From: Amygdalobacter indicium
Lineage (GTDB): Bacteria > Bacillota > Clostridia > Saccharofermentanales > Fastidiosipilaceae
DNA: 64,000 nt
Reading direction: 5' to 3'
NCBI RefSeq assembly: GCF_029101545.1
Contig: NZ_CP118866.1
Span: forward strand, 744,001 to 808,000
The notes under the pieces are model-generated. The model saw only the letters and a program-made list of their open reading frames with translations, had not been told where the DNA came from and did not search any database. The translations under genes and the position numbers were made by a program. Position 1 is the stretch's first letter; each line of letters opens with the position of its first letter. Below, in pieces: positions 1 through 7,764 of this stretch.

Positions 1-1257
1 TCGGTTCTTTATATTCGCGGAGAAGAGAAGCAAACTATATTATGTTTCGCTGTTTTAACTTTTATTTTTGCCTTTTTGATGCCTGATCGGGCAACGATGT
101 TGAGCGATTATCGTAAAATTATTACAAGTCAGGCTTATTTAATCCACGATTTTGTCGCTGTCGGCGGCTTGGCGGCCACCTTTTTTAATGTCGCGCAACA
201 TTTGCTTTTGGCATATATTTTGTTACGGCGTAATAATCGCGGTAAATTCAGCGGCTTTGAAATAGCTGCAACCGGAGTTTTTACTGCTTTAGCTTTTTTC
301 GGCACGAATATTATCAACGTAATACCGATAATTTTAGGTGTCTATTTTTATTCTCTGCGGCTCAAAAAAGCATTTTCTTTGTATTCAACATTAAGCTTGT
401 TCAGCTGTGCTATGGCACCTTTAGTCAGTTATATTATGTTTGTGCACGGATTCAGTTTGCTTGCCGCAACGGCAGCTTATGCGGTGGGCATATTGATCGG
501 ATTTGTTACCGTACCTTTGGCTGAAGCTTTTATCCGTTTCCATCAGGGATATACGCTGTTCAACGTCGGTTTTACTACCGGATTGGTTGCTATGTTAATT
601 ACGTCTTTTTTCGGATACTTTGATTTGAAAATTGACAAAGTAATGATTTTAAGTAAGGACGAGCATTATTATTTGTTGGCGTACGTTCTACTGTTCATAG
701 TTTTTCTTTTTGTTCTTTTTGTTTGGCAAAAAGATGGGAAATGGTGGCATGAATGTCGCCAAATATGGCGCAGTAACGGTCGAGCTCCGAGTGACTTTTA
801 CAGTGTTTACGGTCGAGCAGCTACATTATTTAATATAATTTTGAATGTCGGCTTTTATTTGGTACTGGTTTTGCTTTTACGTTTCCCGTTGAACGGAACG
901 ATAATAGGGGGATTGCTTACTGTAGCAGGATTTTCTTCTTTTGGAATGCATCCTTTTAATTGTTTTAAAATTTCTCTCGGAGTACTGGCTGCAGCTTTAA
1001 TTGCCGGCAGAGACCTTGCAAGTCAACAGGTGATCAGCACGTTGCTTTTTGCTAACGGTCTGGCACCGCTGGGAGGAGCGTACGGTTGTCTGATAGGAAT
1101 TATAGCCGGATTCATTCATTTTAATTTAGTCAATGTCGTTTTTTCTCTGCATTTGGGGATGAGCTTATATAACAACGGATTTACGTCCGCTTTTGTAGCG
1201 GCGGTTATCGTACCTTTAGCAGAAATTTTGCTTGCAGATAAGTGGCGACAGGAATAA
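1..1257 (+). CDS. DUF1576 family integral membrane protein (5' end outside window)
   Basis: The reading frame is open from base 1 without a stop, so the gene enters from upstream. The first in-frame ATG (79) and the TTG before it (76) are probably internal. The visible ~418 residues are almost all hydrophobic, with about ten predicted membrane segments separated by short basic loops. The pattern of Asp/Gly/Asn-containing segments (for example NIINVIPIILGVY and GLAPLGGAYGCLIGIIAGF) matches what I know of the DUF1576 membrane family, which has no established function. It ends 43 nt before the small gene at 1301, and the two probably share a transcript. Family assignment is from memory of the pattern, not from a search. 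Confidence 0.7.
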   Translation, partial: SVLYIRGEEKQTILCFAVLTFIFAFLMPDRATMLSDYRKIITSQAYLIHDFVAVGGLAATFFNVAQHLLLAYILLRRNNRGKFSGFEIAATGVFTALAFFGTNIINVIPIILGVYFYSLRLKKAFSLYSTLSLFSCAMAPLVSYIMFVHGFSLLAATAAYAVGILIGFVTVPLAEAFIRFHQGYTLFNVGFTTGLVAMLITSFFGYFDLKIDKVMILSKDEHYYLLAYVLLFIVFLFVLFVWQKDGKWWHECRQIWRSNGRAPSDFYSVYGRAATLFNIILNVGFYLVLVLLLRFPLNGTIIGGLLTVAGFSSFGMHPFNCFKISLGVLAAALIAGRDLASQQVISTLLFANGLAPLGGAYGCLIGIIAGFIHFNLVNVVFSLHLGMSLYNNGFTSAFVAAVIVPLAEILLADKWRQE

Positions 1258-1300
1258 TGGTGCCGGCAATAACGGCATAGTATGAATTAAAGGTGTATTT

Positions 1301-1654
1301 ATGATTAATGAAAAAGATAAGGCTAATAGGCTGGTGAAAGAATTTTTAAGCTATTTTTTTACGCACAACCTTTTGGATATTACGATGAATTTGCTGATTA
1401 ATGAGCAGGCAACAACTATAGATTTTACTGTTAAATGTTCCGAAGAACCGGCTGATTTTGCCGAGTTTGTTCAAGCTTTGAAGCTGCCGCGACAGTACGA
1501 ATTGGAAGAGTATTTTAACAGCTTGTTGGGTGCCCATCACGGTTCGCGACATGACTATACTTTTTTGGGGCAGGCGATCGATGAGGCAGAAGGAAAATAT
1601 GCCGATTCCAAGTTGTTTTTGCATATAGTGCGCTATCAGGAAAAAGAAAAATAA
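1301..1654 (+). CDS. Small conserved-looking hypothetical protein, downstream partner of DUF1576 gene
   Basis: This 117-residue soluble protein has no signal peptide or membrane segment and I recognise no family. It is acidic and rich in Glu/Asp and aromatic residues, with a His-rich patch (AHHGSRHDY, about residues 78-86). The start at 1301 is supported by AAAGGTG about 7 nt upstream. It follows the DUF1576 gene by 43 nt on the same strand, so an accessory role for that membrane protein is possible but is only inference. A hairpin begins directly after the stop codon. Confidence 0.6.
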   Translation: MINEKDKANRLVKEFLSYFFTHNLLDITMNLLINEQATTIDFTVKCSEEPADFAEFVQALKLPRQYELEEYFNSLLGAHHGSRHDYTFLGQAIDEAEGKYADSKLFLHIVRYQEKEK

Positions 1655-1700
1655 CTGCAGCCCCGGCACCGACTTACAAAAGTCGCTACGAGGGCTGCAG
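1641..1700 (-). terminator. Intrinsic terminator, Y-shaped, for the alcohol dehydrogenase gene
   Basis: A perfect 9-bp stem, CTGCAGCCC (1655-1663) with GGGCTGCAG (1692-1700), encloses a second small stem (GACTT 1671-1675 with AAGTC 1680-1684). Read on the minus strand, the hairpin is followed by a T-rich run (the complement of 1641-1654). It therefore fits termination of the leftward adh gene. It lies between convergent genes and may also slow rightward transcription, although no T run follows on the plus strand. Confidence 0.65.
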
Positions 1701-1761
1701 ATTTGGAACTGCGTAAATTTGCCGATGTTTAATAAAGATAAATGCCCGATTACTTCGGCTT

Positions 1762-2823
1762 TTACCATTCCATTTTGACTACCGGTTTAATTAAGTCGGC
1801 CGGCTTTTCTTTCATCAATTTAATGGCATCTTCGACATGCGCAAAACCGCTGAATTTATGGGTCAACAGCAGAGAAACGTCAAGTTTGTGATAATGGACG
1901 AGAGACGCCAGCTTTTCCAAACGCAATCTGCCGCCGGGCATCAAACCGCCGACAATTAATTTGTGTCCCATACCGACACCCCACTCGCTGCGCGGAATCT
2001 TGACGTATTCACCGTCACCGAGATAGTTGACATTACTGATATAGCCGCCGGGTTTTAAGCATTTGACTGCCGGAATAAAAGTATCGCAATCACCACCGGC
2101 AATAATTACTCTATCGACAAATTTTCCACCGGTTAATTCCAACACCTGCTTATCAATATCGCCGTCTTTATAACTGATGAAGTCGGTTGCGCCGTATGCC
2201 TTTGCTACTTCTATACAAGCCGGGCGGGTGCCGACACAAATAATGCGTGAAGCTCCGCGTAAATTGGCACCGGCTACAGACATTAAGCCGACGGGGCCGA
2301 TTCCTATAACTAAAACTGTGTCGCCGAATTGAACATCAGCTAATTCAGCTCCGTGAAAACCGGTAGGTACCATATCGGAAAGCATACAAGCTTCAGTAAC
2401 ATCTATTCCGGCAGGAATTAAAGCGAGATTGCCGTCGGCGTCGTTGACATGAAAATATTCTCCGAAAACGCCGTCTTTAAAATTGGAAAATTTCCAACCG
2501 GCCAACATACCGTGCGAATGCATCGGATAACCGTCCTGAGCTTCCAAAGAATTCCAATCGGGAGTTATAGCGGCAACTAAAACTTTATCGCCTACGTGGA
2601 AATCTTTCACCAAACTTCCGACTTCAACAACTTCACCGCAAGCTTCATGGCCTAATATCATATTATGACGTTGACCGATAGCACCTTCCCAAACCGTGTG
2701 AATGTCGGATGTGCAGGGTGAAAGAGCCAACGGGCGAACGATGGCGTCCATAGGACCGCATTTCGGTCTTTCTTTTTCAATCCAACCGGTTTTACCGATT
2801 TCCAACATGGCGAAACCTTTCAT
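1762..2823 (-). CDS. adh: NADP-dependent zinc-type secondary alcohol dehydrogenase (isopropanol dehydrogenase type)
   Basis: This 353-residue cytoplasmic medium-chain dehydrogenase should interconvert secondary alcohols and ketones (for example 2-propanol and acetone) with NADP(H). Its length and sequence track the Clostridium beijerinckii / Thermoanaerobacter secondary ADH family from end to end (352 residues in the latter). The catalytic zinc ligands are visible: Cys37 (PCTSDIHT), His59-Glu60 (GHEA) and Asp150 (LSDMVPTGFHGAEL). The Rossmann motif GIGPVG is followed by VGTRP and a Tyr in KAYGATD, in the positions that give NADP preference in this family. Start chosen at 2823 because GGAGG lies 7 nt upstream; an in-frame ATG at 2856 lies before this RBS and has none of its own. 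Monocistronic. Confidence 0.93.
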   Translation of the reverse strand: MKGFAMLEIGKTGWIEKERPKCGPMDAIVRPLALSPCTSDIHTVWEGAIGQRHNMILGHEACGEVVEVGSLVKDFHVGDKVLVAAITPDWNSLEAQDGYPMHSHGMLAGWKFSNFKDGVFGEYFHVNDADGNLALIPAGIDVTEACMLSDMVPTGFHGAELADVQFGDTVLVIGIGPVGLMSVAGANLRGASRIICVGTRPACIEVAKAYGATDFISYKDGDIDKQVLELTGGKFVDRVIIAGGDCDTFIPAVKCLKPGGYISNVNYLGDGEYVKIPRSEWGVGMGHKLIVGGLMPGGRLRLEKLASLVHYHKLDVSLLLTHKFSGFAHVEDAIKLMKEKPADLIKPVVKMEW

Positions 2824-2887
2824 AACATACCTCCATAGTGTACAACAAAAAAACAAAAAAATAGCAAAAACACATGGTCACATTTAC

Positions 2888-2996
2888 CAAATAAGTAAAA
2901 AAACAAACAGGTATTTTGTGCATATCCACTTATTTGTTTGCTTTAATAATAATGCCTAAGCAAAAAAATGTCTACCGTCACAGTTTTTTTAGTGAC
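2888..2996. promoter_or_regulatory. Divergent intergenic region with two inverted repeats (candidate operators)
   Basis: The 259 nt between the divergent adh and MBL-fold genes is very A-rich. It contains a 9-bp inverted repeat, CAAATAAGT (2888-2896) and ACTTATTTG (2928-2936), separated by 31 nt. A 5-bp pair, GTCAC (2977-2981) and GTGAC (2992-2996), lies closer to the rightward promoter. Their symmetry and position suggest regulator binding, but no regulator is encoded nearby and the assignment is inference. Confidence 0.35.
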
Positions 2997-3024
2997 AGTG
3001 TGTTATAAGCGCCTTGCAGACGGC

Positions 3025-3052
3025 TTGCAGCAAATTTTTTGGATGCTATACT
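3025..3052 (+). promoter_or_regulatory. Sigma-A type promoter for the MBL-fold hydrolase
   Basis: TTGCAG (3025-3030) and TATACT (3047-3052) are separated by 16 nt and lie 31 nt before the chosen start codon. Both hexamers are one or two bases from consensus. Called by eye. Confidence 0.55.
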
Positions 3053-3082
3053 AGAGACATTAAAGATTGGAGGAGAGACAAT

Positions 3083-3778
3083 ATGATTAAGACTTGTAAG
3101 TTAGCTGCAGAATCGTCCCTGCTCCAAGTGTATTTGTTACCGGGAACTAATGATCGCAGTAATAGTTATTTGATTGCAGCGGCAGAAGGGGCCTATTTGA
3201 TTGATCCTTCAGTAACACCCGATATGTGGGGTGATTATGCTTCTAAAGTCAGAATGATTTTCGCTACGCACGGTCATTATGATCATATCAGAGAGTGTGA
3301 TAATTGGCGTGCCGTTTATCCTACTGTACCTTTGTGTATCGAGAAGGATGAAGCGGAGCATATGCAGCATGCAGTTACCAATGTCAGTACGCTTTTCGGT
3401 TGTGAGGCCGAGTTTGCAGCTCCGGATCGTTTGCTGGAGCCGAATGAAGTTGTCGAGTTGGAAAAAGGTATTGAGTTGACAGTTCTGCATACTCCCGGTC
3501 ATACCCCCGGTTCTTCCTGCTATTTGCTTAAAACGGTAGAAGAAGGCCCTCTGTGCCTGTTTACGGGAGATACTTTATTTTCCGGTTCTGTCGGCAGAGT
3601 TGATTTCCCCGGCGGTAACGCCATGATGATGAAGAGCACCATTGATTACATGTGCAGCTTAGCTGCCGTATTACATTTGCCTGAAAAATTTCCGGTTTAT
3701 CCCGGACATGGTGCTTGCACTGATTTAGATTACGAGTGTCGTTATAATTTGTTTTTGAACGGCACCTTACATATTTAA
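3083..3778 (+). CDS. Metallo-beta-lactamase-fold hydrolase, glyoxalase II-like
   Basis: This 231-residue cytoplasmic protein has the metal-binding motif THGHYDH (about residues 55-61), then HTPGHTPGSS, GDTLFSGSVGR and a final PGHG. These supply the His/Asp ligands for two metals as in glyoxalase II and YqgX-type hydrolases. Substrate cannot be told: candidates are S-acyl glutathione-like thioesters or a related metabolite. The start at 3083 is preferred over an upstream in-frame ATG (3014) because GGAGGAGA lies 7 nt before it and the promoter hexamers would otherwise fall inside the coding region. It is probably a single-gene transcript; the next gene starts 150 nt away. Confidence 0.85.
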   Translation: MIKTCKLAAESSLLQVYLLPGTNDRSNSYLIAAAEGAYLIDPSVTPDMWGDYASKVRMIFATHGHYDHIRECDNWRAVYPTVPLCIEKDEAEHMQHAVTNVSTLFGCEAEFAAPDRLLEPNEVVELEKGIELTVLHTPGHTPGSSCYLLKTVEEGPLCLFTGDTLFSGSVGRVDFPGGNAMMMKSTIDYMCSLAAVLHLPEKFPVYPGHGACTDLDYECRYNLFLNGTLHI

Positions 3779-3796
3779 GCGTAGATCGGCTTAAAT
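3773..3796 (+). repeat. 8-bp inverted repeat overlapping the stop codon of the MBL-fold gene
   Basis: ATTTAAGC (3773-3780) and GCTTAAAT (3789-3796) form a perfect stem with an 8-nt loop that includes the TAA stop. A second short stem, CCGC/GCGG (3798-3810), follows. No strong T run comes next, so termination would be weak. The remaining leader up to metN (3811-3927) shows no SAM-I, SAM-II or T-box consensus that I can recognise. Confidence 0.4.
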
Positions 3797-3927
3797 TCCG
3801 CTTACAGCGGGATATTTCAGTTTTTGTACCGTCGCCAAGACGAGTTAAACCGTTATTTTATTTTTTCACCGTACTATTAATGCAGCTTGGTGTGTTGTGG
3901 TACATTATTTCTTGAGTTGGAGAAAAT

Positions 3928-4941
3928 ATGGAACAGTCACAAAATGTTATTTTACAAACAGTGAATTTGACTAAAGAATTCAGCAGCAAAAGCGGTTCTG
4001 TTCAAGCTTTAAAAGATATTAATTTGAGTATCAATTCCGGTGACAGCTTCGGTATAATCGGCTTGAGCGGTGCCGGTAAAAGTACTTTAATTCGCTGCTT
4101 CAACTTTTTGGAACGTCCAAGTTCAGGTAAAGTCTTCTTTCAAGGCCGTGATTTAGCCGTGCTGAGCGAGAAAGAGTTACGGCAGGTTCGGCGTAAAATC
4201 AGTATGATTTTTCAGAATTTTAATCTTTTGGCTCAGAGGACCGTGCTGGACAATGTGATTTTTCCATTAGAAATCAGCGGAGCAGAAAAAGATTATTCTT
4301 TAGCCAGAGCCAAGGAATTGTTGGAATTGGTAAGTATGGGCGATAAATTGAACGCTTATCCCGATCAACTTTCCGGCGGTCAAAGGCAGAGAGTAGCAAT
4401 TGCCCGAGCTTTAGCTAATAAACCGGACGTTTTATTGTGCGATGAAGCTACAAGTGCTCTTGATCCCGATACGACGGAACAAATTTTACATTTGCTCAAA
4501 GAGATTCAACATAAGCTGGGAATTACCTTGGTGATTATTACGCACCAGATGGATGTAGTAATTAAGGCCTGTGATAAGGTCGCTGTAATGGAAAACAGCA
4601 GAATTGTTGAAGAAGGTAAGGTAAAAGATGTTTTTGTTAAGCCGCAATCGGACATAGCTAAACGTTTAATAATGCCGCATGGTGAGTTGGTAAAAAAGAT
4701 TGACAGCAATCGTTTGATTCGTTTAACTTTCGACGGCTTGGCTGCCGGTGAACCGATTTTGGCCAATTTAATTCTGGCCTGCCGGGTACCTGTCAGTATT
4801 TTACAAGCGGACAGTAACACTATAGACGGAGTAACTTACGGGCAAATGTTGATCCGAATTCCCGATGATAATATCAGCGAGAGTCGTATTTTGGCCTGGC
4901 TGGAGGAAAACAATATAAATTATAAGAAGGAGAGAAAATAA
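3928..4941 (+). CDS. metN: Methionine ABC importer, ATP-binding subunit MetN
   Basis: The 337-residue protein is the cytoplasmic ATPase of a MetNIQ importer for D/L-methionine. Walker A is GLSGAGKST (residues 45-53), the signature is LSGGQRQ (about 148) and Walker B is LLCDEATSALD. The last ~70 residues form a NIL domain, which in this family binds methionine and inhibits transport when methionine is plentiful. The start at 3928 has a TTGGAGA ribosome site about 5 nt upstream. metI follows after 1 nt and metQ after a further 34 nt, giving a complete three-gene importer operon. Confidence 0.92.
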   Translation: MEQSQNVILQTVNLTKEFSSKSGSVQALKDINLSINSGDSFGIIGLSGAGKSTLIRCFNFLERPSSGKVFFQGRDLAVLSEKELRQVRRKISMIFQNFNLLAQRTVLDNVIFPLEISGAEKDYSLARAKELLELVSMGDKLNAYPDQLSGGQRQRVAIARALANKPDVLLCDEATSALDPDTTEQILHLLKEIQHKLGITLVIITHQMDVVIKACDKVAVMENSRIVEEGKVKDVFVKPQSDIAKRLIMPHGELVKKIDSNRLIRLTFDGLAAGEPILANLILACRVPVSILQADSNTIDGVTYGQMLIRIPDDNISESRILAWLEENNINYKKERK

Positions 4942-4942
4942 A

Positions 4943-5611
4943 ATGAGCAGTACACAAATAGTACAATTATTAGCCGACAGTTTGGTTGAAACTTTGGTTA
5001 TGACTCTAATCTCAGCCTTTGTTGCTTATATTTTAGGTTTGCCCTTAGGTATTTTGCTGTTGACAAGTTCAGATAAAGGAATTTGCCCGAACAAGCTTGT
5101 ACATCGGACACTCGGTGCTTTAACGAACTTTTTGCGTTCCATTCCTTTTTTGATTCTTTTGGTTTGGATTATGCCGTTTACACGTTTGATTTCCGGAACT
5201 ACTATCGGTCTTCGAGGTGTGATAGTACCTTTGGTTATTGCCGCTTTTCCTTTTGTGGCTCGCTTAGTAGAATCTTCTCTGCAGGAAGTAGATCCGGGAG
5301 TTATCGAAGCTGCTCAGGCGATGGGCGCCAATAATTGGCAAATTATCACGAAGGTTTTATTGGTTGAAGCTAAACCGTCCCTGTTGGTCGGAGCAGCTTT
5401 AGCAGTAACTACAATTTTAGGATATTCGGCGATGGCCGGTTTCTGCGGTGCCGGAGGCCTCGGTGCTGTAGCTATCAATAACGGCTACCGGCGCTATGAT
5501 AACAAATTGATGGTTCTGACGGTTATTGTTTTAGCCGTTGTCCTCCAAATTATTCAAGAATTAGGTTTATATATTGCCAAACGAATTGATAAACGTCGTC
5601 AGGCAAAATGA
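4943..5611 (+). CDS. metI: Methionine ABC importer, permease MetI
   Basis: The 222-residue protein has about five transmembrane helices and the binding-protein-dependent permease EAA loop (EAAQAMGANNWQIITKVLL, about residues 120-138) that docks on MetN. Homologues form the homodimeric channel for methionine. AAGGAGAG lies 8 nt before the ATG. It starts one base after the metN stop, so the two are likely translationally coupled. Confidence 0.92.
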   Translation: MSSTQIVQLLADSLVETLVMTLISAFVAYILGLPLGILLLTSSDKGICPNKLVHRTLGALTNFLRSIPFLILLVWIMPFTRLISGTTIGLRGVIVPLVIAAFPFVARLVESSLQEVDPGVIEAAQAMGANNWQIITKVLLVEAKPSLLVGAALAVTTILGYSAMAGFCGAGGLGAVAINNGYRRYDNKLMVLTVIVLAVVLQIIQELGLYIAKRIDKRRQAK

Positions 5612-5645
5612 GTTTATGTTCATAAAAAAGAAAGTAGGATAGATT

Positions 5646-6548
5646 ATGAAATTAAAAAAAGTATTATTAGCAACTTTAGCTGTGGCCTTGGGCTTAAATT
5701 TGGTAGCTTGCCAAAAATCAGTTAAAAATACCGGCACAGAGAAGAAAACTGAAACTTCTGCCCAAACAAAGGTTAAAGCAACTGATAGTAAGTCCGGCGT
5801 TGAAACAGTGACTTTAAAAATTGCCGCCAGTGCAACACCGCATGCCGATATTCTGAAATATGCTCAGGGTGTTTTGGATGCCTCTTCTACTAATAAAAGA
5901 GTTAAATTGGATATTAAAGTTTTTGAAGATTATGTTTTACCGAATAAGGTAACTGAAGACGGCACAGTTGATGTCAATTATTTTCAACATGAACCTTTCT
6001 TGAAAGACTTTAATGAAAAGAACGGTACACATATTGTTACTTTAAAGAAGATTCATTATGAACCGTTCGGCCTTTTCGGCGGCAAACAAAAAAGCTTGGA
6101 TAACTTGAAGGATGGTGCTACAATTGCCGTTCCGAACGACGGTACCAATGAAGGTCGGGCTTTAAGACTCTTGGAAAGTGCCGGTTTAATTAAATTGAAG
6201 CAGGATGCCGGATTTAATTTAACCAAGCAGGATATTGTGGAAAATCCGCATAAACTGAAAATTGAAGAAGTAGAAGCAGCTCAGGTCCCGAAAGTTTTAC
6301 CGGATGTTGATTACGGTGTAATTAACGGTAACTTTGCTCTTTTAGCTAATTTGAATGTTTCTAAAGATGCTTTATTAGTGGAAAAATCAAAAGATGCCAT
6401 CAATGAGTTTGCTAATTTGCTGGCTGTTAAAAAGGGCAACGAAAACTTGCCCGGCCTGAAAGAGCTGGTTGAGGCTTTGAACAGCAAAACTGTGCGTGAT
6501 TATGTAGCTGAAAAGTATAAGGGCTCCGTTATTATGTTGGATAAATAG
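5646..6548 (+). CDS. metQ: Methionine-binding lipoprotein MetQ
   Basis: This 300-residue NlpA/MetQ-family protein begins with a lipoprotein signal peptide ending in the lipobox LVAC at residues 19-22, so it is anchored outside the membrane. A ~30-residue Thr/Lys/Ser-rich linker follows, then the bilobal binding domain with family motifs (DYVLPN, DVNYFQHEPFL, VAVPNDGTN-like IAVPNDGTN, DYGVINGNFA). It should deliver methionine to MetI/MetN. It is the last gene of the operon and is followed by a strong terminator 27 nt downstream. Confidence 0.93.
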   Translation: MKLKKVLLATLAVALGLNLVACQKSVKNTGTEKKTETSAQTKVKATDSKSGVETVTLKIAASATPHADILKYAQGVLDASSTNKRVKLDIKVFEDYVLPNKVTEDGTVDVNYFQHEPFLKDFNEKNGTHIVTLKKIHYEPFGLFGGKQKSLDNLKDGATIAVPNDGTNEGRALRLLESAGLIKLKQDAGFNLTKQDIVENPHKLKIEEVEAAQVPKVLPDVDYGVINGNFALLANLNVSKDALLVEKSKDAINEFANLLAVKKGNENLPGLKELVEALNSKTVRDYVAEKYKGSVIMLDK

Positions 6549-6574
6549 CTTTTAGCATAATCCGTCATTATTAT

Positions 6575-6618
6575 TAACACAATCAGAAACAATAATGTTT
6601 CCGGTTGTGTTATTTTTT
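6575..6618 (+). terminator. Intrinsic terminator of the metNIQ operon
   Basis: A 16-position stem runs from 6575 to 6612, left arm 6575-6590 and right arm 6597-6612. It has one G-U pair, one mismatch and a 6-nt loop, and ends in a run of six T (6613-6618). This is a strong rho-independent terminator. It also rules out an upstream ATG (6595) as the start of the next gene. Confidence 0.9.
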
Positions 6619-6663
6619 ATCTTGGTGTTTTCCGGTACCGAAAACACTGATGGAGCATGTAAT

Positions 6664-7620
6664 ATGAAAGATAAAAAAATTTCTAATGCAGCAGCCGGTA
6701 CGCTGTCGACAATTATGGGAGCAATTTGTTGGGGATTTTCTGGCTTTTGTTGTGATTTCATGTTTTCCGTCCACCATATGTCGCCTTTATGGGTTACGCC
6801 GGTAAGAATGATTTTAACTTCGCTTTTGTTGTATATAATATGTTTTATCACGTACGGTTGGCGCAAAACTCTTGAACCTTTGAGCAACAGGTATGACCTT
6901 ATAAGAGTAATTTTTTTCGGTGCTGTCGGTTTAAGTTTAGCCCAATATCCGTACTTGATGGCCATTTCTTATTCCAATGCGGCTACAGCGACAATTTTGG
7001 AATTTTTGGGAGTTTCCTATTTGGTGGTGTTTGTGTGCATCCGACAAAAACGTCTGCCGAAAAAATTTGAATCATGGGCTTTAATTTGTGCTTTAATCGG
7101 TACTTTGTTAATTACGACACATGGCGATTTCAGTTCGTTGATTATTACGAAAGCCGCTTTATTTTGGGGAATTTTGAGCGGGATAGGAATTGCTGTTTAT
7201 ACTTTGTTACCGGTCAGACTGCTTTGCCGTTATAACAGCATGATTTTAGTTTGTAACGGCATGCTTTTTGCCGGTATTACCATGTCTTTAATTTGCCAAC
7301 CTTGGAAATACACTGTAAGTTGGGATGAACAGACAATTTTACCGATGGCTGCTTTGATTATCATCGGTTCAGTTTTTGCTTTCAGCTTTTATATGTACGG
7401 AATTAATAAAATAGGTCCGGTTAAAGCGAGCATGCTCAATACATTGGAACCTCTTTCCGCCATTGTTTTTTGCGCTTTATTTTTGCATTTGCGTTTGCAT
7501 TTGTTGGATTATCTCGGATTCTTATTTATACTGTCCACCATTTTTATCTTAAAACTTGATAAAGAAAAACAAATAAAGACTGAAAATTCGGCTAAGAAAG
7601 CCGAAATTCAACACGAATAG
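6664..7620 (+). CDS. EamA/DMT superfamily transporter
   Basis: The 318-residue protein shows ten predicted membrane helices in two EamA halves of five each, typical of drug/metabolite transporters in the cytoplasmic membrane. The N-terminal half has the family signature GAICWGFSGF, and the C-terminal half has SMLNTLEPLSAIVFCALFL, the usual (S/A)xxxxxEPl motif. The substrate is not predictable; many relatives export amino acids or metabolites. The start at 6664 has GGAG 8 nt upstream; the ATG at 6595 lies inside the metQ terminator and is not used. The tail after residue ~300 is charged and cytoplasmic. Confidence 0.85.
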   Translation: MKDKKISNAAAGTLSTIMGAICWGFSGFCCDFMFSVHHMSPLWVTPVRMILTSLLLYIICFITYGWRKTLEPLSNRYDLIRVIFFGAVGLSLAQYPYLMAISYSNAATATILEFLGVSYLVVFVCIRQKRLPKKFESWALICALIGTLLITTHGDFSSLIITKAALFWGILSGIGIAVYTLLPVRLLCRYNSMILVCNGMLFAGITMSLICQPWKYTVSWDEQTILPMAALIIIGSVFAFSFYMYGINKIGPVKASMLNTLEPLSAIVFCALFLHLRLHLLDYLGFLFILSTIFILKLDKEKQIKTENSAKKAEIQHE

Positions 7621-7666
7621 CAGGTATGTAAAAGCCGGCATTTTGCAATAGAGTGTAACAATATTT

Positions 7667-7704
7667 TTGACTTGAAAAAATTTTATATTTATGTTAATTT
7701 TAAC
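7667..7704 (+). promoter_or_regulatory. Candidate promoter with overlapping palindrome before the ABC exporter
   Basis: TTGACT (7667-7672) and TATGTT (7690-7695) are 17 nt apart. The palindrome GTTAATTTTAAC (7693-7704) overlaps the -10 hexamer, and a GATAATAG stretch follows at about 7730. The overlap would suit a repressor, but no regulator gene is adjacent and the calls are by eye. Confidence 0.4.
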
Positions 7705-7764
7705 GAAATTGTTTCATAATGATAATAGAGTCGGGTGTAATAGAAGAATTTCAAGGAGAATAAA

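Noticed and set aside
6552..6965. 137-codon minus-strand frame over the metQ terminator and EamA start
   Set aside because: It covers a strong plus-strand terminator and the start of a clear transporter gene, and its product has no recognisable features.
7715..7735. Fur-box-like GATAAT stretch before the ABC exporter
   Set aside because: Only about one repeat unit matches and there is no iron-related gene nearby.
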